Shown in pieces: positions 33,660 to 45,192 of a stretch of 64,000 bases of DNA; within the stretch, counting starts at the first letter, position 1, and every line of letters begins with the position of its first letter. The stretch spans positions 292,538 through 356,537 of the forward strand of contig CAJJDO010000011.1 of assembly GCA_905183005.1 (NCBI GenBank), in the 5' to 3' direction. A program made the translations under genes and the position numbers. This DNA comes from Paramecium pentaurelia. Taxonomy: Eukaryota > Ciliophora > Oligohymenophorea > Peniculida > Parameciidae. The notes under the pieces are model-generated. The model was not told where the DNA came from, did not search any database, and saw only the letters and a program-made list of their open reading frames with translations.

Positions 33660-35939
33660 TCATTTACTTTAAATTATTTATTCTATTTCATCTAAAATTT
33701 CTTATTTGTCATCAAAAATATCTTTTTAATCTAAATTTTCCTCTTTAGGAATCTTTTTATTTTCAATAAATGCACCATTTTATTTTTATTCTATATCTAT
33801 TTTATTATTATTTTTTAAATCTAAATCATTTGCATCTATCTCCCTACCTTCCTTCATATAATCAAAATACAAAACATCATTCTATTTTCTCTCTATTTCA
33901 TCTCTTTCATCTTATTTGACTTCCTACTCTTCTATTTATTTCGATTTAATCCATTCTGGAAATTCATCATCTTATATTAATCTATAATTAAAATATTCAT
34001 TGTCTCTATTTTTTTTATTTAAAATTTTATAGATTTATTTCTCTTCTTCATATCTTTATCTATCTAATTTTTTAAACATTTCTAATTCCTCCTCATTTAT
34101 GGCTATCCATTCATTGATTTAATTGTCATCTGGTATATTCCCCGTTTCAAATAGATCAACTTTATTTTACTATTTAAAGAAATCTTACAATCTTTCTAAA
34201 TTTATAGATTTCTAATAATATTAATTAGCTTATATAGTAACTGCATCCAATCCCATCTTATGTACTTCCTTTGTTAGAATATTTACCTCTATTGATATTG
34301 CAGTTATTAATCTTAAAATTTTAACTTCGCTTTTTTACCCAATTTTATTAGCTCTTTCATAAACTTATAAATCCATCATTGAATCCCAGTCACTATCAAA
34401 CAATAATACAATATCAGTTTATTATAAATTTAATCCTAGACTCATGGTATTCAATATAAATATGTTGTATATTGAATTTTCTTAATTAAATAAGTTAATT
34501 CTACTTTCCCTTTCTTCTGATTTTAAGGATTCATCTACACGTAAATATTACCAACCTCTGTATTTAAAGTATGTTTCCATAATATCCATTAATTAGGTCA
34601 TTTAAGTAAATATCAATAATTTATGTTTAAAGTAAAGTAATTTAGGAATTATTCTATCTAATAATTCAAACTTTCCACTTGATCTCCATATTTCATCTGT
34701 AATTTTATTCAAATCCAAATTCTACATCAATAAATATGGATGATTGCATATTTTTCTTAATTACATCATAATATTTTATATAACTTATTATCCACTTTAT
34801 CCAGCTTACTAATCAATAATCGTGATTCCTCTTTAATTAATTTAGTCATAAATCTTTTTTTACCAAGCTGATAGTTTTACCTTAATAACATATTCTGTCT
34901 ATTGTTGCAACTCTTTTTCAACATCCTTTTTTAACCTCCTTAAAAGAAAAGGTCTTAGAACTTATTGTAATCTGCTAACAATCAATAATTATTTTTCTTC
35001 ATCCAATTAACAATCTTTCTCATTAAATCCCATCTGGCTTTAAGGCATTTAAAACCACTTCTCAAAATCTTCATCTGATGAAAATACTTTTGGCAATAAA
35101 AACTTCAACATTGCCCTTAATTCTGCTATATTATTTTACAAAGGAGCTGATGTTAATAGTAATCTCCTCTCGTGTTAATATTATTAACCTAAAGTTATAT
35201 CTAATTTTTTCATCGAATTTTTCAAACTATGACCTTCATCAACAATTATATATTTCCATTGATATTTTGATAATTCTAAGTTATCTTATAGTAAAAATTC
35301 ATAAGTAGTAAGACAAATATTCCATATTGTTGTGCTCATTTATTTAGAAATTTACTATCTAACTTAAGGTGTTCCTTTATAAATTACTTTCTTTATTTTC
35401 GGAGCCCATTTTTCGAATTCATTCACCCAATTACTTAAAGTCGACAATGGGGCAATAATAAAGAAAGGACCATAATTTTTCTTGGTCTCTATCAAATAAC
35501 ATAATAAGGAGATTGCTTAGATAGTCTTACCCAAACCCATTTCATCTGCCAATATACCATTTAAACTATTATTATATAAACTCACTAGCCAATCCAATCC
35601 TTATACTTAATATTATTGCAATTATCCTCCCTCTAATAAAACAGGTTATTTAGTCACCACTTCCTTAATACGATGAGTAATATTGTAATATATTTTGTTG
35701 GCTTATAATTGAGTTGGTTATCCAAATTATTATTTTAATTTTTACTATTTACTACTTCATCTTTTTCAGTTATTTTTTCACTTCTCTGCATTCTTATTTT
35801 AGCCCCAATTTCTTTAATTTATTAATTTGATTATATCCTCTTTTCCACATAAACTTAAATTATATTACTAAATATAGTATATCCTTATTAAGTATATAAT
35901 AATATACTTACATCATAATTTAAATCCATTACAAGAGGT
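33660..35939 (-). CDS. SNF2-family ATPase (Snf2/Brahma-type), divergent
   Basis: ATG at 35939-35937, TGA at 33662-33660. Two small introns near the 5' end give about 741 residues. The ATPase lobe 1 has QVQGLDWLVSLYNN, ILADEMGLGKTIQAISLL (motif I), FIIAPLSTLSNWVNEFEKW and VDEGHSLKN (motif II). Lobe 2 has LRKICNHPYL, LLIFTQMTQLMDIMETYF and YLRVDESLKSEERE. The motif wording points to the Snf2/BRM group. Two core motifs are changed. STRAGGLGLNLQ is shortened to NTMSLGLNLQ, and QAQDRAHRIGQ reads QVYERANKIGQ (the arginine finger is kept). The C terminus is acidic/Lys-rich without bromodomain. Such proteins remodel nucleosomes. The altered lobe 2 raises doubt about full activity. It converges with the U2AF-like gene (70 bp). 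Confidence 0.85.
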
Positions 35940-36590
35940 GAATAAGTGGCATTTTATCAATTTGATTATGAAAATATTGAATGATATTTTAGAATAAGTA
36001 TAGATTTTCAATTTCTCGCTAATCTTTAGGATAAGTTAAAGTTTATTTTCATTTTCAATTTAGTTATTTCTAAAGTGTTACTATTAACTTTAAATTTAAA
36101 CTTTTTTGCAGCATATAATTTGCTACCTAAAAAGTTAATCTTTTTTTTATTTATTTAATTCTAAATAAATATAAATGAATATTTACTTCTTATTACAATA
36201 ACAATTATATCTCTATCTATTGAAAAATTTATATGTTTTATGTATAAATGATATGCCTAATTCCAAATAATACTATTGAAAGTATATTTATTTGATATTA
36301 TCATATATAAAAAATTTGATAATGTATTTAACATAGTATTAATTTAAGATATTTATTTATATTTGATAAATAATTAAGTCAAAATATTGAAGATATATTA
36401 TTTTTATGTATAAATTTAATTCATTTAAACAAAAAAAGTCTAAAGATAAAAATCTATAATTATAAAAATTCAATACTCATATTTATTCTTCAATTAAAAA
36501 GAATATTAATAATAAATTAAAATATTCTTTTATTCTTTCCAATGTTAGATATATATAACTAAATGATATAATATATTTATTTTTGATAAA
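35940..36590. other. Intergenic, AT-rich, no gene seen
   Basis: Upstream of the SNF2-type gene and 3' of the coiled-coil gene, both on the minus strand. AT-rich with short TA runs. No coding frame or RNA gene recognised. Confidence 0.55.
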
Positions 36591-38259
36591 TCAAATCTCA
36601 ATCTTCTTTACTTTTTCTCCAAGTTCTGGAACTTCTTATGCAATAACTTTAAGTTTGTCTTTATTTTAAAGCAATTCTGCTGTATTCATTTTATTTGTTT
36701 TCTTTTTAATTTTACCTTATTTTTCCTCAATCTAACTTTTTAATATATCTGCATGTCTTAAATTTACTTCTTTTATATACTAATTATTATTCTAAAAATT
36801 TATACATCAAATTTCTTTTTCTCATGATCATTATAATTATTCAAATCTTATTTCCAAATTTCAGCTTATCTTTTGTTTAATTCTTCTTCTTCTTCTTATC
36901 TTCTCTTTTTTTCTTCTATTTAAGAATTTAAAAATGATCTTAATTATTATCTTTAATCTAATTATTTAATTTTCTTCTTTTCCTCTTCTATTTTTTCTCT
37001 TTCATTTTATGCTATAATATTTCTTAACATTTTATCATCTTCTTATCTTATCAATTCCTTTTGATCTCTCACAACACCCTCAGCAAACATACCCATTACT
37101 TTCTTCATCTTTTCTTCTCTTTATTTCCTTTCCAAATCTCTTTATTCTTCTAATTGATTTTACAAATTAATGTATTGTTATTACATTTAAGTTTCAGCTT
37201 CTTTCTCTAATTTAGCATCTTCTAATGCCTTTTTTCTATATTCCTCATTTTCCTTCATCATTCTTAAGAATCTTTCTCTCTCTTTATTTCTTCTATTAAG
37301 TTATTCTCTCTATTCCAATTCCAATTCCTCTCTAATCTTTTTAACAAGTAGACTATCTAACTCTTTTTCCTTTTTTTATTCTACTTTTCTAAATAATATC
37401 TTTTTTATTTTAATACTTTCTTTGTTGTTCATCTCTAACTTATTTGTCTCTCTATAATTTTTCATTAAATATCTTGCTTTTAAGATTATCTTATTTCTCT
37501 TTCTCTCTTTAATCATAAACATTTAATTAATAATGATGTAATTTAACATAAGCATCTTCATCTTAAACCTCCTCTTATTTTTTATTTTATTTTTCATTTA
37601 ATTATCTATCCAATTCAGACTTTATTTTCTTTTTGAATTCTTATTTTCTAACATTTTCAAGTTCCTTCTCCTTCTTATATAATTCAGTATCGAACTTAAC
37701 TAACGTAGCCCATTCATCATCTTCATCACCTTCCATCATATACACAGATTTTGGAGCCTTATTACATTATACATATAAATGAATACTTTCGATGATATTT
37801 CTGAATGAGCATCTTAATTATATTATTACAATTATTATTGTTATTAATTTGATTTTCTAGATTGACTACTAGGTGGCTTCTGTTATTGAACAACTTATGC
37901 TTACTATTATTAAGTGACTTAAATTATTCATAGTAATCTAATACCTTAAGATTCCTATATTGATTTTTCAGCTTATGATTGTGTAGTTGATCCTGCATTT
38001 TGAATTGCTTATTAAACTTATTATTTAAGAGATTTCAAAGTTACATCAGTCACTCTAGTTTTTGTAAAATAATCATTCACTATTTAAGTGATTATCTATT
38101 CTCTAAAATGTAAGTTACTTATATTTTGTTTTTGTTGTTCTTACCAAAATCTTTAATAAATCTTTCTAAAACTGTCTACTTTAATTGTTCCCTTTACTAC
38201 TAAATAAGCGCCTTGTCAATAGTTTCCTTCTTCTTTGATTCATTAGTCACTGTGCTCAT
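36591..38259 (-). CDS. Coiled-coil protein, possibly ciliary (TPH-like)
   Basis: ATG at 38259-38257, TGA at 36593-36591. Introns of 23, 27, 29, 28 and 26 nt restore a 511-residue frame. The N-terminal 130 residues are Gln-rich and partly disordered (SQSRKSNQQQQQQ). A conserved-looking block MEGDEDDEWATLVKFDTELY follows, and then about 350 residues of continuous Lys/Glu/Arg/Gln helix (for example REEKMKKVMGMFAEGVVRD). It ends KVIAQEVPELGEKVKKIEI. The pattern resembles trichohyalin/plectin-homology proteins of cilia (MNS1, CFAP-type), but I cannot fix the family. The Q/K/E codon use (TAA, AAA, GAA) also gives a U-rich complement read as noise on the other strand. Confidence 0.7.
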
Positions 38260-38939
38260 TATAATATTTAATAAAATTAATTAATAACTCATCTATTCAT
38301 ATTTGTGTTTATCAATTTTGAAAACTCTTCATAAAAACAGTTACCCATTATATATTATTCTATCCTATTATAATCAAATTTAAGAATTAAACTCTCCATA
38401 AAGATAAAATTTAATACTAATTGTATATGTATTTTTAACTGTTTTGATGTATAACAAATAAGTTAAATAGATAGTGATTTTATTTGATATGAAAAGGAGA
38501 ATGATTAATTTTTTCATATCAAATAAAATCACTATATTTATTTATAAATTGTTTGTTAAATGGAATAATTTGATTCATTCAATCCTGTTAGTATTAGAAA
38601 CATTCTTGCCAAGATTGAAAATATTGGTTTTATCAGTCCAAATAAATAAATTAACTTATATTCCAACATTTTGGTGATGTGTCATGACTTAATCATTTAA
38701 TTCATTAAATCTAAATAATAATCTTTGATTTGCTTCTTTATTGAATTTACAGTAAAGTATTAATGATATCATATTAGTTTTAAAAAAATCAATCAAAAAG
38801 CAAAACTTATGAGATATTTAATTCTTACCTTAATTCGTTAGAATAACATAATACTAAATTATCGGCTATATTTTTATATTTATTCTAAACTGATTAATGT
38901 AGAAATAATGCCTAACTCTATTAAAAGTGTAATTAAATA
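38260..38939. other. Divergent intergenic region carrying a hairpin
   Basis: Lies between the start codons of the coiled-coil gene (minus) and the SH3-like gene (plus). It holds a perfect 25-bp inverted repeat (38471-38535). No convincing gene; the short frame at 38474-38677 has no recognisable content. Confidence 0.55.
38471..38535. repeat. Perfect 25-bp inverted repeat with 15-nt spacer
   Basis: Arm 1 is 38471-38495 and arm 2 is 38511-38535. The arms are exact reverse complements (ATAGTGATTTTATTTGATAT plus GAAAA). The spacer 38496-38510 is unrelated. Base pairing stops at both outer edges. It could be a small-RNA precursor, a remnant of a terminal-inverted-repeat element or a DNA cruciform. 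It sits in a promoter region, so an ordinary terminator is unlikely. Confidence 0.9.
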
Positions 38940-39995
38940 ATGAGAGATTTTACAAAAATAAAAAAGGAATAACAATTAGATGATATAACACTAAAATTTA
39001 ATGATATTATAACCATATCTTAATTGATTTTTGATGATATTACTGTTGATTAAATAATTCATCTTTTAACTGATGAAGTTATGAAAAATTAATAAACTCT
39101 TAATCCTTTACTTGAGTAATAATATTATATCAAACTCTTTTTTTTAGGATCTCTGCAAGCCATTTAATTTAACTTTTAATCCTTTATAAATAAGCCTAAT
39201 CAAATTTTAAACCCTTTTCAACACCTAAAAGAAGTCCCAAAAAAGATATAAAATGTTACAGTCCTAAATTACAAGGATTTTATAGATGGGGATCTCCATT
39301 TTTTAGTTAAAATGAATTTTATAAAAATCCTTTAAATAAAAGATTATTAGAAGATTTAGAATAATAAGCTAAAAAATATCCAAAAACTAGATTAATAAAT
39401 AGTCAATACAATTATTATAGTCCTTTAACACCCAATAAAACAAGATCAGATTTTGAATCTAAAGATTCTGTTGTTTCTGATTTTATCAAAATAAAAAGTA
39501 ATGATAATTCAAAAAAGCAGAGTCCCTCTCTAATATATCATACAGAAAACAGTTTCAGTGAAAAGAAATAAGATCCAAGTATTTAAATTTTCATATTAAT
39601 TTTAGTCAAATAAAATGGTTGTTTATATAATTATGAAGTACCACAAACTCAATAGGAATTATTAAAAATTATTTAAATGTATTCAATTTAGTACTTTGAT
39701 CCATCAATAGAGCTTCCATAGCCATTGGATATTAAGATTAGTTATGAACATTTGATTGATCTTTATACTGAATTAGAATAAGAAGTTACATTTAGAAAGA
39801 CTACTTATAGAGCTAAATAATATTTTGCATCAATAGATCCAAGATATTTATAGATAAATAAAAGTAATTAATAGTGAGTTAATTTTAATAGATGAAAAGA
39901 TTGAAGCAATTTCATAAGTAGAAGGATGGATTTTAGGAAAGAATGAATTTGGACATATTGGATGTTGTGCCGATTCTTATATCTAAAAATTATGA
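38940..39995 (+). CDS. Protein with C-terminal SH3-like domain
   Basis: ATG at 38940, TGA at 39993-39995. A 32-nt and a 28-nt intron (and possibly a 27-nt one that keeps frame) give 322-331 residues. The N-terminal half is Ser/Pro/Lys-rich and probably disordered (KPFSTPKRSPKKDIKCYSP). The C-terminal 60 residues follow the SH3 outline: RAKQYFASIDPRYLQ, NEKIEAISQVEGWILGKN, FGHIGCCADSYI, corresponding to ALYDF, the acidic turn with Trp, and GYFPADYV. Proline-ligand binding cannot be claimed because ALYDF is poorly kept. No membrane span. Converges with 40068-41244 (72 bp). Confidence 0.65.
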
Positions 39996-40067
39996 ATTAT
40001 TTATTAAAATTCTTTTAAATTAAAAATTGATATAAAAAGATTAATAAGAGAAAATAAATAAAAACAT

Positions 40068-41244
40068 TCAATTAAGTGTTTAAACTTTATAAAATTACAT
40101 TTCTTATTTTGTAAGTTAAATTCTTTTTCCTTTTTCATCAATTAATGGATGTCCATCTTAAGTGAGAATAAATCCATTTTCATCAATTTGATAGATTAAT
40201 TCTTCATCATCATCTTCATCTTCTTGTATGACAGACATTCCTTAAGCTAAAATATAAAGGAATTTTTTTACATTTAAGAAGATTGAATTCATTTTTATTT
40301 GATAATAATTATTATTATTATGTAGAATCTTAAACAATAATATCATCTAGACTATCTAACATATCTTAATCATTAAGATTTTTAAATGGAGAATCTTATT
40401 TATCAAATCCCTATTAATCCTTTCTTTTTGTGATTATTGTTTTTAATGGAGATGGCATATTTTCTTATATAATATCTTATTTTAATTGATTTGAAGCATT
40501 AAATAAAGTTAATTCTGATTAAATAAGTTCTATTTCTTAAATTTCACTATTTGATTAATTATTTGAATTCAATAAAACACTAATATGCTCAGGTAATTTA
40601 AGATCATTTGTTTTTTGATTGATGGATTCAAAGTTAAATTTTTTAATGTATAAATCAGAGTTTACTAAAGAATTATTATTATATTCTAAATGTTATATTT
40701 ATTTATCTTAAAGTTGTTATAATTAATTCTCTTTTCCACTAGAAGATAGTTTAATTTTAGTTAGATTTGAGGATTAATTAATTAATTAAGAAAGTTTGGC
40801 AATTTCTGCTTCTAATAATTGAAAATCAGACTATTATTATTTTTAAATTTTATTGAAAATTTCTTTACATTTACTATTAATTTACTATTTTAATTAATTT
40901 TTAATTTAACATAATTATGTTTCATAATCTTGTTGTTTCATTCTCTATTGATGTAATATAATTTATTATTATTAATGGAGAATTTCAATTTATTTATTTT
41001 ATTGTTCAATTAATTTTAAGAATTCTTCTTTCTAATTTTTAAGTGCATCATCAAAATAAGATGTGCATTATAATAAGTTTAGATTTGAATTAGTATTTTA
41101 ATTAGTTTATGAAATTTATATACTGTTTGATTTACTTTATAAATCATTTTGTTGTTATTATTTCAATCCTTTAGAGAATAATTATTATTTAATTAGATTA
41201 TCTCTTTCTTTTAATTACAATTAAGAATCTTAAACTAACAACAT
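40068..41244 (-). CDS. Gln-rich coiled-coil protein, hypothetical
   Basis: ATG at 41244-41242, TGA at 40070-40068. One 25-nt intron near the 3' end gives 383 residues. The first 170 residues are Gln/Leu/Lys coiled coil (KEEFLKLIEQQNKQIEILH), the middle is Asn/Ser-rich. The C terminus carries an acidic run (IQEDEDDDEELIYQID) and then ENGFILTQDGHPLIDEKGK. No recognised domain. Confidence 0.65.
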
Positions 41245-41511
41245 TAAATCAAATATTTACAAATTTTATTTTTAGTTTATGAAATTTTGGAATTGGATAT
41301 TGTCTATTAGTAACATTATTATCTATTTATTTGTTCTAAAATTAATTAAATGTGTTACAAGTAATGATTTAATTTTGATGCAATGGACTGGATGAAACTG
41401 GAGATAGTCTTGGTTACTAATGCATTAGATAAAACTTAAAATTTGAAATTTATTTATTTATTATAGCAATTTATATGTATTCTTTGTTGATGTTGACATT
41501 TAATTAATTTA

Positions 41512-42416
41512 ATGAGGAATTTAATGAGTATAACATAAGATAACAATTGTAAACAGTATCCCAGATTACTTGCTAATGATGGTTCAGAAAATTAGAGAGT
41601 TAAGTTCTAGAAAATTGAAATTTAAGATAAGTTTCATAGAAAAGTAGAAACTAGTTTTGTTTTAAAGAGTTTACATAAAACAAATAATGAAATACATAGT
41701 TTTAGATTAATCAAAATAATTGATACTCCATTTAGATAAAGAAGAAAAAGTGAGTGTGATGGAGTAATTTCTGAAAAAATTGTATTTTTTTAAGTTATGG
41801 CAAGCAAAACATAGATATGAAGTACCCAAAAACAATAATTGAGTAACATCAATTTCTAGATAGAGTTAAAGACTTACGTAGAAGAGCAATAAAGGGAAGA
41901 ATGAAGACTAAATTTTAGAAATCTTTCAAGAAAATAGATACAACAAAACCTAGTTAATTTAATCCATAAAATTAACATACTATGTCAACTCGTGATTCTA
42001 TTTTTGGAAGTTTCTAAGACATTAAAGTATACAGAACTTTTGCCAAAGATCGTACTTACTATTAACGAACATTGGAGAAAAAAGGATCTGATTTAATGTC
42101 TGATTCCCCTAGTACACCTAGTATTCATATTCGTAGAGTAACATAGAAATTAGGATTCGCATAAAAATAATAATAATTTGTACTCCTTTAATTGAACAAG
42201 TACAGTCCCAAAATATTTGAATAATTAAAGAAAGATCCCATATTAAAAATTCTTTCAGAAACTAAAGAAATTTAGTCTTAAACTCCACCTGTTCCTTAAA
42301 CTGCTGCCTCAATAATCTAACATAAATTTTAACCTTACTTTTGTAATCATAAGACAATGAATCTAAGAAAATCTTGTTTTGCATCTTCTTTTTAAAGAGT
42401 TAAGACATTAATCTGA
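41512..42416 (+). CDS. Hypothetical basic protein
   Basis: ATG at 41512, TGA at 42414-42416. Introns of 31 and 22 nt give 283 residues. It is strongly basic (Lys/Arg/Gln), without membrane spans; segments include DLRRRAIKGRMKTKFQKSF and RTFAKDRTYYQRTLEKKG. No family recognised. The 22-nt intron ends in GAG, a weaker acceptor than the usual TAG, so the exon edge near 41830-41851 is uncertain. It converges with 42465-43337 with only 48 bp, filled by a (TA)n run. Confidence 0.6.
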
Positions 42417-42464
42417 ATATCTTTATTGATCATAAATATATATATATATATATATAATTAAGTA

Positions 42465-43337
42465 TCAATTAATATGGCTACTACTTGTTTTGATATCAAT
42501 AATATTTCTTTTCTTCTTTTTAATGTTACCATATCCAATTGTACTTATTATTATTATATATCATTATACTTAATATAATCCATTGAATTTCTATTTGAAT
42601 TAATAGAATATCTATCACAAACACTAATTACTTTATCAAATTTATCTATATAACTCTATTTTAGACTACTATTTGTAATCTTGTCCAAATTACGTAAACT
42701 AGTTTTTTGGAGTTAAGTTACATTATATTTCTTTGGTTCTTTATAGAAATTAAATATTTCATCTTATGTGCATAGACTTACATTCAATTCATTTTATGTA
42801 GGAACAAAATCATCTTCTGAAATTGAAGGCTATTTTTTGTAAATTTCTGAATATTTAATACTTAATTAATTTCATTTAATAAAAATACTTGCGTGCTTCT
42901 TCCAACTATTCTTTAGCTTATATTTCAAATTTGATTAAATATTCTTGAATATTAGTTTTGATTATTTATTTATACTTATTTAGATTTTTCTCAATATGTG
43001 AATCACGTAAGGCTGTTGTCTAATATTTATCTGACCATAACTCAGTACAATGAATTCTACCACTATTTATTAATGGAATATTGTGTTTCTATGGTTATAA
43101 AGGTTCGAATTTTCTTTTTCTATATATAGCAATAGTATCTTTTCGATCTTCTAATTATTTATCCTTTAATAAAAACTACAAATAGACATTTAAATAATTA
43201 ACTGGTAATGAAAGCATCATATTAAAGTTAACCTTTCTCTTATTTGCTAATTATTGTAATGTAAACTATTCAATTGGTGGCAACATTCCTAATTAGGATT
43301 TCATTATTTCAGGATTATAGGATAATTCTTCTTACAT
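42465..43337 (-). CDS. Hypothetical protein
   Basis: ATG at 43337-43335, TGA at 42467-42465. Introns of 28 and 29 nt give 271 residues. The N terminus is MQEELSYNPEIMKSQLGMLPP. The protein is helical and basic, with a stretch LRDSHIEKNLNKYKQIIKTN and a Gln/Lys end. The last intron is optional: without it the frame would run on into the opposing gene, so the spliced end is preferred. No domain recognised. It lies 63 bp downstream of 43401-44134 on the same strand. Confidence 0.55.
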
Positions 43338-43400
43338 TTTAATATTTAATTAATTTATACAAGAATCTTTTATAAGTTTATATATATATATTGTAAACAT

Positions 43401-44134
43401 TCAATTAACAAGGAGTTAGTACAATTATGATCGTCTAACTGGTTATAAAGGTACACTTCTTGGAGAATCATTAAAAATCAATTCAGATTATTATTTATAT
43501 TTTAATGGCTTTACTTTGACTTTTCTTCCTCTTTATGTTGCATGAATTCTCCTTAAATCCACATCTTTTATATATTCATTAGTTGTTGATTCTGATTGTC
43601 TTGCAGTAGAAATAGATGTCAATTTACAAGGAATCCTTTTCTTTTAATTATTCTTACGAGAATATTCAATACCTTCTATACCTTTAAGATTAAGTGTATA
43701 AATAGAATTATGTTGATCAATTAAAGCCTTAATTCTATCACACTCCTTTTTAGTGTTACTTGATTGCCTTTATTTAATAGTTATTAAATCATTTACTTCA
43801 AATAATCATCATACTTTTCTTCAACAATAAATTCCTTTCTTATTTTCGGATCAAGTAGTTTTATATAGTTTGCAATCTTCGAAGATGCTCCAACAAAATT
43901 CTTATATCTGCCCAAACTAGAGGGATCAAATAGTAATTCATTAAAGTTAGGTCTACTCTATAAATATGAATTATACAATTTCCCTTCATATTCTGCTAAT
44001 TAACAATACAAACGAATTTTAGTATTGTTCATCTTAGACATTTATTCGACATGTATCATTGAATCATACTGCATATTCAAATCTGTATTGGTTTCTGCAT
44101 TACTAAAAGAAGAAGCTTTATTGCTAAAATACAT
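43401..44134 (-). CDS. Hypothetical protein
   Basis: ATG at 44134-44132, TGA at 43403-43401. One 29-nt intron gives 234 residues. It is hydrophilic, with a helical middle (FVGASSKIANYIKLLDPKIR) and a basic C terminus (IHATQRGRKVKVKPLKYK). No signal, membrane span or known motif. It starts only 18 bp after the stop of the Vma12-like gene on the same strand. A (TA)5 run follows its stop within 20 bp. Confidence 0.6.
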
Positions 44135-44152
44135 AATTAACTATAAAATTAA

Positions 44153-44780
44153 TCATTCTTTTTTTAATTTAATTGGAAAAGTCTTTTTTTATTTACTATT
44201 CTATCTCTATTTTATTTTCCTAATCCTATCCTCCTTCATTAATTTTACTATATATAAACCAATTTAAACAATCAATGCTCCAATCAAAAAGAAAGCAGTT
44301 AATTCTAATGATTAATCATAATTAAGTTTAAAGAAATAAATTCCAAGATAATAACCTAATAATCCACTTATAAATAGGCTAAAAATAAATGATAATCCAT
44401 AATTCACACTCTTTTCATATTCTTTAATGGACTCTTATTTTTTCTCTTAAAATATATCTTTAGTCAATTAAGATGATTTTTATATGAATACTCTATCTTT
44501 ACATCTCATTTCTCTTACTTTTATTTCATCCAAGATTTCTTTTGGTCTGTGATCTGCTTCTCATGCAATTTTATAATTCTTATAAGTTCCTCTACATTAT
44601 GAACTTAGTGCCAATAATCTCTTCGATATTTAATTAATCTATAAGATCATCATTATATTAATATATATAAAGTTTAATCTCATTCAAATTTTCATAATTA
44701 GATGGATTAAGTGGATCTAATATTTATTTAAAATGATTTTTAATTTCTTTTGGCAATAAGTCAATATATAAAAGAGCCAT
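44153..44780 (-). pseudogene. Vma12/TMEM199-like V-ATPase assembly factor, frame interrupted
   Basis: The C-terminal half is a clear Vma12-type domain: EYEKSVNYGLSFIFSLF, ISGLLGYYLGIYFFKLN and LELTAFFLIGALIVQIGLYIV, two membrane spans plus a basic tail, ending at TGA 44155-44153. In yeast this ER protein helps assemble the V0 sector of the vacuolar ATPase. Upstream the same frame has KRLLALSSQ to YKNYKIA, then an in-frame TGA (about 44560), then EADHRPKEILDEIKVREMRC. The ATG at 44780 (MALLYIDLLPKEI) is in another frame, and no GT donor lies between to allow a normal intron. It may be a pseudogene, a sequencing error, or a product starting at the internal ATG before RCKDRVF, which keeps both spans. 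Confidence 0.6.
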
Positions 44781-45192
44781 CTTTTTAATAAATAAATTGA
44801 AATAAATATAATGGATTTTGGAATTTTATATTAAATAGATGAATAAAGATAAGCATATTGTGTATTTTTTATAATTGATGTTCAAAATTTGATACATCTT
44901 ATTTTAATGCTAAAAGAACAATTGAATTAGAAATAATTAAAAGAACATTGAATGTCTTCATTATTAATAGTATCTAAATTGTTTTTTTATCAATAATTAA
45001 AAAATCATCTATAGATTTATCATAATATTTAATACTTAACTTAAAGGAGTATTAAATTTTATATAAAATTAGATCATTATATGAATAATATTAATAATTG
45101 ATATGATTTAGAGATTATTTTTCTTCTTTTATATAAAGAAGAGATATATATTTACATATAATTGAAAATAATTCATTTTCTGTTATATGATC
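44781..45192. other. Intergenic, AT-rich, no gene seen
   Basis: Between the 5' end of the Vma12-like gene and the 3' end of the flippase gene, both on the minus strand. No coding frame or RNA gene recognised. Confidence 0.5.

Noticed and set aside
38474..38677. 67-codon plus-strand frame overlapping the hairpin
   Set aside because: No recognisable content, starts inside the inverted repeat, and may be chance in AT-rich DNA.
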